DNA of 64,000 nucleotides from Rhyacophila brunnea (taxonomy: Eukaryota; Arthropoda; Insecta; Trichoptera; Rhyacophilidae): the NCBI GenBank assembly GCA_022495005.1, contig JAGYXB010000687.1, forward strand, positions 2,294,001 through 2,358,000, in the 5' to 3' direction. The notes beneath the pieces were generated by a model. It saw only the letters and a list, made by a program, of their open reading frames with translations. It was not told the DNA's origin and did not search any database. The position numbers and the translations under genes are program-made. Shown here in pieces: positions 59,566-64,000 of the stretch. Within the stretch, counting starts at the first letter, position 1; every line of letters starts with the position of its first letter.

Positions 59566-59736
59566 TGTCGGTACACTATCAATATCTATTGGAGTCGATG
59601 TTCAACGTAGAAAATAGTGGTTACTTAGTGTGAGACGAGATGCAAGGAAGACGTACTGAGATAATACATTTACGAAACAACAAATTCTTCAAATTTTAAT
59701 CTATTGTCAATATTTTTTAAAAAATTATAAAAAAAA

Positions 59737-59973
59737 ATATTCGGTACTGTTCGGTTATACCGGAGCCAGCGGAAAACGCATTTTGAAAATAGCCGATAAT
59801 CTGGATTATTTGTTAGTTTGGGTTAGTTTAGGTTCGGTTAGGTTGGGTTAGGTTAGGTTAGGTTAGGTTAGGTTAGGTTTGGTTAGGTTAACCTAACAAA
59901 TAATCCAGTTTATCGGCTATTTTCAAAATGCGTTTTCCGCTGGCTCCGGTATAACCGAACAGTACCAAATATT
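59737..59973. repeat. Long palindrome with telomere-like loop, copy 2 (nested in hAT)
   Basis: Left arm 59737-59815 and right arm about 59892-59973 are complementary over about 79 bp. TACTGTTCGGTTATACCGGA matches TCCGGTATAACCGAACAGTA, and ATTTTGAAAATAGCCGATAA matches TTATCGGCTATTTTCAAAAT, with two or three mismatches overall. The loop is a (TTAGG)n run. Its arms are unrelated in sequence to those of the palindrome at 9608-9968. Confidence 0.88.
59817..59891 (+). repeat. Interstitial telomere-like repeat (TTAGG)n
   Basis: Roughly a dozen TTAGG units. The first few are imperfect (GGTTAGTTTAGGTTCGG) and the middle is regular, then it turns into AACCTAAC at the right arm. It lies in the loop of the palindrome. 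Confidence 0.88.
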
Positions 59974-60080
59974 CGTAATCAGAAGTACAATTAATGATGG
60001 CGGGCCGCAAAAAATACCCGGCGGGCCACATGCGGCCCGCGGGCCGCAGTTTGCCCTCCCCTGATCTAATACGTCCGAGG

Positions 60081-60808
60081 TAGGGAATCCAATCCCGAGC
60101 CAAAATTCTGATCCCGAGATTTTGGGATTACAATTTGACAATCCCGGGATTGGCATTTTTCTATTGTTAATATAAATTTTTTATATTTACAAATAACATT
60201 GATAAAACCGGTCAAAAATAAATCTAGTATAATTTATACTATCTAAGACATTTATTGTTAATATTGTATACGTTCAATCTTGGAAATACATAAGTTTAAT
60301 GGAGTAAATAATATTGTAATATAAATAATAATGTGAATTTAATATGAGATTGCTGTTTCTGATAGTAAAGACTTAATGAATGGGTTAGAGAGATTTAAAA
60401 TAGTACACCATGATTTGCTTTACTTCATATCCTCTTCATAAATCTAATTAGTTAGCCAAATATGAAAATGCCGTAAAACGTACGAGATCATGGTGGAATT
60501 ACTTTGTTAATAGTGCGAAGCATTGTTTTTTCCAATCTTTCTCATTTTTATTAATTTATATGAAAAAATATAATTACTTAATTATACACATGGGTATAAA
60601 TCAAACTTCATTTAAACTCAGTTTATTTCTAATGTAGTTATTTGTTATTAAAAGTATTTTTTCTGTTATATTTTCGTTTTATTTTATTTTCCATAAAAAT
60701 TGATAAAAAAATCAATCCTGAAAGTTTCGGGATTGTGTTTATTAATACCGGGATTCATAGGTATCGAAAATAGCTCGGGATCTCGGGATCCCGGGATTGG
60801 AATCCCTA
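60081..60808. mobile_element. hAT-type MITE (TAGGGAATCCAATCCCG ends)
   Basis: 728 bp with ends TAGGGAATCCAATCCCGAG and CCCGGGATTGGAATCCCTA, flanked by perfect GTCCGAGG at 60073-60080 and 60809-60816. Like the element at 22545, its subterminal regions repeat a short palindromic word (ATCCCGAGAT, CCCGGGAT). Its left duplication begins one base after the right duplication of the preceding hAT element. The interior is AT-rich without transposase. Confidence 0.93.
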
Positions 60809-60833
60809 GTCCGAGGTATGTATGTCTATGCCA

Positions 60834-60960
60834 TAGGGATTGCAATACCAGTATTTAAAATCCGGTATTCAATTATTTATCGATATCGAAATACCGGTTT
60901 CAAAAATCCAAAATACCGGTATTTTCGGTATTAAGAAGGCATACGCGTTTATGTTTTTCG
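60834..60960. mobile_element. Left end of another hAT-like element (TAGGGATTGCAATACC)
   Basis: TAGGGATTGCAATACCAG is followed by several AATACCGGTATT / ATTTTCGGTATT words, the same style of end-plus-iterated-word as the two preceding elements. I could not find a matching right terminus, so it is probably truncated. About 60960-61290 is AT-rich with nothing recognised. Confidence 0.55.
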
Positions 60961-61289
60961 AAAATTGTTATACGCAAATAGATTAACTGAAATCAACAAA
61001 AGTTAAATATTAAAACAAAATCCCTCAAATATACGTTTGAAGGCTAGTAAAAAAGTCGCCTTCGGCTCAATTTTTTTCAATATAGTTAAAAATTATTTTA
61101 TGAATTTAGACTTCCGTGCTCCATACATATCGATCATTCCAAACTACTTTGTATTATAATTCAGAATGTTATATTATTAAATAGGACATAATTTTTGTTA
61201 TGAATATTTTGATGACAATAGAATATTATTTTAACTTTTCTTTGACTTTTGCTATATTTCCACTAAAAAATATTTTTTTAATTTGGCGG

Positions 61290-61500
61290 GGCTTGGGTTG
61301 ACACCCGGGCGGCTGACACCCTTAGCGCGTTCCTGTGGATATATTACAGACTTCGACTTCTATATCGAGACGTACACGTCACTGGAACTAAAACCGTTGC
61401 AATACCGCCAGCATGTAAAAAGCGCGTGACGTAATACTGCCATCGCATACAGTGCCGTGACGTAGATGTCAATATATAGAAGCCGAACAATACTCACTGC
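61290..61500. other. GC-rich patch and imperfect inverted repeat
   Basis: A GC-rich word GGGTTGACACCCGGGCGGCT at about 61298-61317 precedes an imperfect inverted pair. ACTTCGACTTCTATAT (61350) with GACGTACACGTCAC is matched by GTGACGTAGATGTCAATATA and TAGAAGCCGAA (about 61456-61488). It may be a small MITE of about 140 bp. No coding. Confidence 0.45.
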
Positions 61501-63079
61501 AATTTGGCTGCAAACCATTAATAGAAGATGTCACAAAGAGAAAATAACAAATTGACTAATGAAATTGATAATTTAATGCCCACAAAAAAATAATAATAAA
61601 CATTTCGCACAAGAATGTCAAATATTCATTCGAAACAAGCAATTGTAAAAAAAGCGTTGAGTTTTTGCGATGCATTCATTCATTGAGTGTTTTCGTTAGG
61701 TTTTTCCAAACACTTTCACAAAATTATTTATTAAATCCGTCCACAAATAATCAGCTGGGATATGAAAAAACTTCGAAGACTTTTCGTAAATAATATTATT
61801 GAGAAGTATTATTAATTTGGAATAAACGTTTTTATTTGGTTCTATTATCTTTCGTAAGTTGTGCTGTTAGCAAATATGGTTTCGTCTGAATTGTTATGTA
61901 CTAAGTTAACATCTACTAGTCGCTACATTAAAAAAAATGGGAAAATGGATGTTTTGCAATATCTATTCTAACGCGCCTATTATTATGATTATTTTTGTTT
62001 CGGATAATAGAGTGGTTTATGTAGGCAAGTTTTGCGTGAGACGAAAAAGTATCGAACACCTGCGTCTAATTTAGTAAAAAGTGGATTTAAAAAAAACGCC
62101 GTGACAAATTATGTGAAAAAAATGTAGAATAAAAGTTACTCAAATCCAAGATTTATGAAGAAAAACGTAATTCGGATTAACTGATAATGCATTTTTAAAA
62201 AAATATAATACAACATGTAAAATGTCATAATATAATTTTTTTCTACAATGTTCGTAATTTAAATTTTAGTCAAGACATTTACTATAAAACGTTTTATGTA
62301 CAAACATTTCGCACTACAATTAGTAAAATTCATCTTAATTTTTTTTATTATTATAATGTAATCCTACTAGTTGAATTGGTAACCATAATATAAACCACAG
62401 TCAATTGACATTTTGTTGTTTGGAAAAGTATGTATTTCCAATAATGAGCAGTCCTAGTCTTAAATCTAGTGTGTATTTACTAGGAATTAAACATTTAAAA
62501 AATACTTAAACCCTGACGGCTAAAATAATTAAACATGGAACATGCTTTGCCTACTGATTCTCTGAATGCTGGTTGTCCAAATTCGAAAGAAAATAAAACA
62601 AATTGCGGGGCGCGGGTATACACGTCACTGTGTTCTCGACCGACTGGAGTCTCTCTCTTTATTTTTCTTTACGCCTGTGCAATTTTTCTTAATGAATCCG
62701 CCCGGGAGGTCAAGACAAAAGCATGTATCCATGCTAAAAAGTAACGATCTGTACACTGGGACCATTGAGTACCGGAATATTGCCGCACATACAAAATCAT
62801 AATATTAGTTTGCACAATAGGACAAAGTCTTGATTGAAAATCTGCAACAATAACCGTATGTGTTTTTACAGTACAATAAACGGACAGCTATATTATACAC
62901 GTTAGCAGAATACGACAACAATGCTGCAACGTAAAGGACTCATATTTTCAGTAATGCCCCAACTTATTGCATTATAAAAATCCACATTCATAACCGCTTT
63001 CAAAAATATTTATACAATAATGAAAATCATTTGCGAAAATTCAAATTTTATATTCACATGGTCGTTTGCGACTGCCAGT

Positions 63080-63205
63080 GACTGCCGTATTCTGGGGATA
63101 CCAAATTGGAAAGCGGCCACACTGGATAGGGACAGGTGGAGGGAGCTGTTGGAGGAGGCCAGGACCCACACCGGGTTGTCGCGCCCCTGATGATGATGAT
63201 GGTCG
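63080..63205 (+). pseudogene. LINE 3' end with GAT-repeat tail
   Basis: The + strand reads ILGIPNWKAATLDRDRWREL then LEEARTHTGLSRP and stop at about 63190, followed at once by TGATGATGATGATGG. This is the extreme C-terminus of an RTE-like RT (the DRDRWR..EEA motif) plus its simple-repeat 3' tail. The 5' end is truncated near 63080. It is better preserved in reading frame than the relics at 43040 and 45640. Confidence 0.7.
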
Positions 63206-63883
63206 TTTGCGATGGGCTTTTTTTATTACGCGAGTAAATTAGTAGGTACTAATATTATAATCTTCGTGATTTTGCATGAGTGTTCAACTGAATAATAACG
63301 GTTTATTTATAATAAATTTAAATTTCAGCGCTACCTTGGCAATATCTACTAATTTTATATTTTACGGAATTAACCGATTCGGTGAATCTAAAATTTTCTT
63401 GAAACGAGCGAAAAAAACGAGTATAATTTGCTAGAGACGATTCTACAATGGTAAATTACTTAAAAATAATTTAGTTATCAGATAAGTAACCTTTTCCTCA
63501 GCTGCATTTTTTTTATATAATTGGGGTCAGTCAGGGTTGGCCCATGTGTCTTTAGTACCCCGTGCACATGATATGTTGCCATTCTCTCAGTCGGGGTATT
63601 TTATATTTACACAATTCTGTACTATCTTGAGTCCGTTGATTTCTGTATTAAAATTGATTCTGTTTTATAAATTTTTGATAGTCTTTCATTTGATAAAGAC
63701 ATTTCTACTCTAACTCTGTGCGTTTGACTAAAGCTTCATAATTATATAAATAGAAAATCTACAACGTTTAAGGAATGTCCAGACTTATGCTCTGAAAATA
63801 CTATAAAAAATCTCCATTTCGACCTACTGTGCCGTTAAAGATACATATTTTTGGGAGTTTTGCGTCAACGTACCTATTACATT

Positions 63884-64000
63884 AAGGCTATACTTCAGTT
63901 GAGGCATGGTCTAAAAAGATCGTAGTTAGGCGATGCGCGGATTGTGCGAATGACGCGTGCCGAACGAAATATAATTTGTCATAAAAATCCAACATGCGTC
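63884..64000 (+). mobile_element. Element F, copy 3, running off the window
   Basis: AGGCTATACTTCAGTTGAGG, CATGGTCTAAAAAGATCGTA, GATGCGCGGATTGTGCGAAT and ATAATTTGTCATAAAAATCC match the start of element F copies 1 and 2. It is in the same orientation as copy 1 and is closer in sequence to copy 2. The remaining part of about 240 bp would lie beyond the edge. Confidence 0.8.

Larger units (their letters stand above)
59120..60063 (-). mobile_element. hAT transposon, internally deleted, with transposase C-terminus
   Basis: 944 bp with ends CAGGGGGGGGCAAACTTTTT and GCAGTTTGCCCTCCCCTG, flanked by perfect ATCTAATA at 59112-59119 and 60064-60071. The - strand frame 59565-59212 carries a hAT C-terminal (dimerisation) domain. 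The family pattern CEQ.FS.MN is here ICEQPLSVMN, followed by RSNISDAHLQAVLRIST, as in GTF2IRD2/Charlie-type transposases. The catalytic core is missing. Just inside each end, GGGCCAAATGCAAG and GCGGGCCACATGCGGCCCGC form GC-rich subterminal repeats. A palindrome with a TTAGG core (59737-59973) lies inside it. Confidence 0.92.
44045..64000 (+). other. Intron of the DYRK gene, at least 19.96 kb, open at the right edge
   Basis: Starts at the donor GTAAAA at 44045. I searched the + strand for a phase-0 exon encoding the kinase glycine loop or HRD/DFG motifs and found none. Stretches with nothing identifiable are about 44650-45630, 45860-46800, 47080-47560, 48300-50320, 51240-53320, 53530-54140, 57000-59110 and 61500-63070. 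An open frame of 101 codons at 52854-53159 has no motif or exon-like borders. Confidence 0.85.

Noticed and set aside
1..64000. CRISPR arrays, operons, integrons or a prokaryotic defence system
   Set aside because: No regularly spaced identical repeats, no Shine-Dalgarno-linked gene runs and no bacterial coding density. All evidence is for an animal intron.

Overview
The window looks like intronic DNA from an insect nuclear genome. It is strongly AT-rich, has very few long open reading frames, and carries consensus spliceosomal splice sites and many eukaryotic transposable elements. (TTAGG)n repeats, the usual insect telomere motif, occur inside it. Diptera generally lack that motif, so a non-dipteran insect is likely. 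The base composition and abundant AATATTAT / GTAGGTACCTAC-type words suggest a hemipteran (aphid-like) or possibly a lepidopteran; this is an impression only.

One host gene can be supported: a class II DYRK protein kinase (DYRK2 / Drosophila smi35A type) on the + strand. Two internal coding exons are visible, at 21197-21521 (low-complexity N-terminal region) and 43881-44044 (the N-terminal accessory region through the DH box). They join in phase across a 22.4-kb intron. The kinase domain must lie beyond the right edge, because I find no further exon up to 64000. A GC- and CpG-rich stretch at about 541-1257 ends in a strong donor preceded by a short ATG-initiated phase-0 frame. It is a candidate 5' end and first coding exon, which would make almost the whole window one transcription unit.

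The introns are filled with mobile DNA. There is a nearly complete RTE-like non-LTR retrotransposon with target-site duplications (TSDs) at 26936-30306, a decayed full-length mariner at 23231-24521, a 5'-truncated jockey-type LINE at 33495-34250, and several LINE tails. hAT-type elements with 8-bp TSDs lie at 22545, 47572, 56247, 59120 and 60081; the one at 59120 keeps a transposase C-terminus. There is also a HTH-transposase relic at 4362-4719, several foldback/MITE elements, and at least three tRNA-related SINE families with precise TSDs. I name the dispersed families here as SINE-A, SINE-B and SINE-C, element A (four copies), element D and element F (three copies).

The most unusual structures are three. 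Two unrelated long palindromes each have a telomere-like (TTAGG)n run in the loop. SINE-A has a conserved leader of about 95 bp upstream of its tRNA-like promoter and recurs as head-to-head inverted composites flanked by TSDs. An element F copy is split by a LINE insertion, and an intact empty-site relative lies 40 kb away. I see no CRISPR array, no operon, no bacterial-type gene and no LTR retrotransposon coding region.
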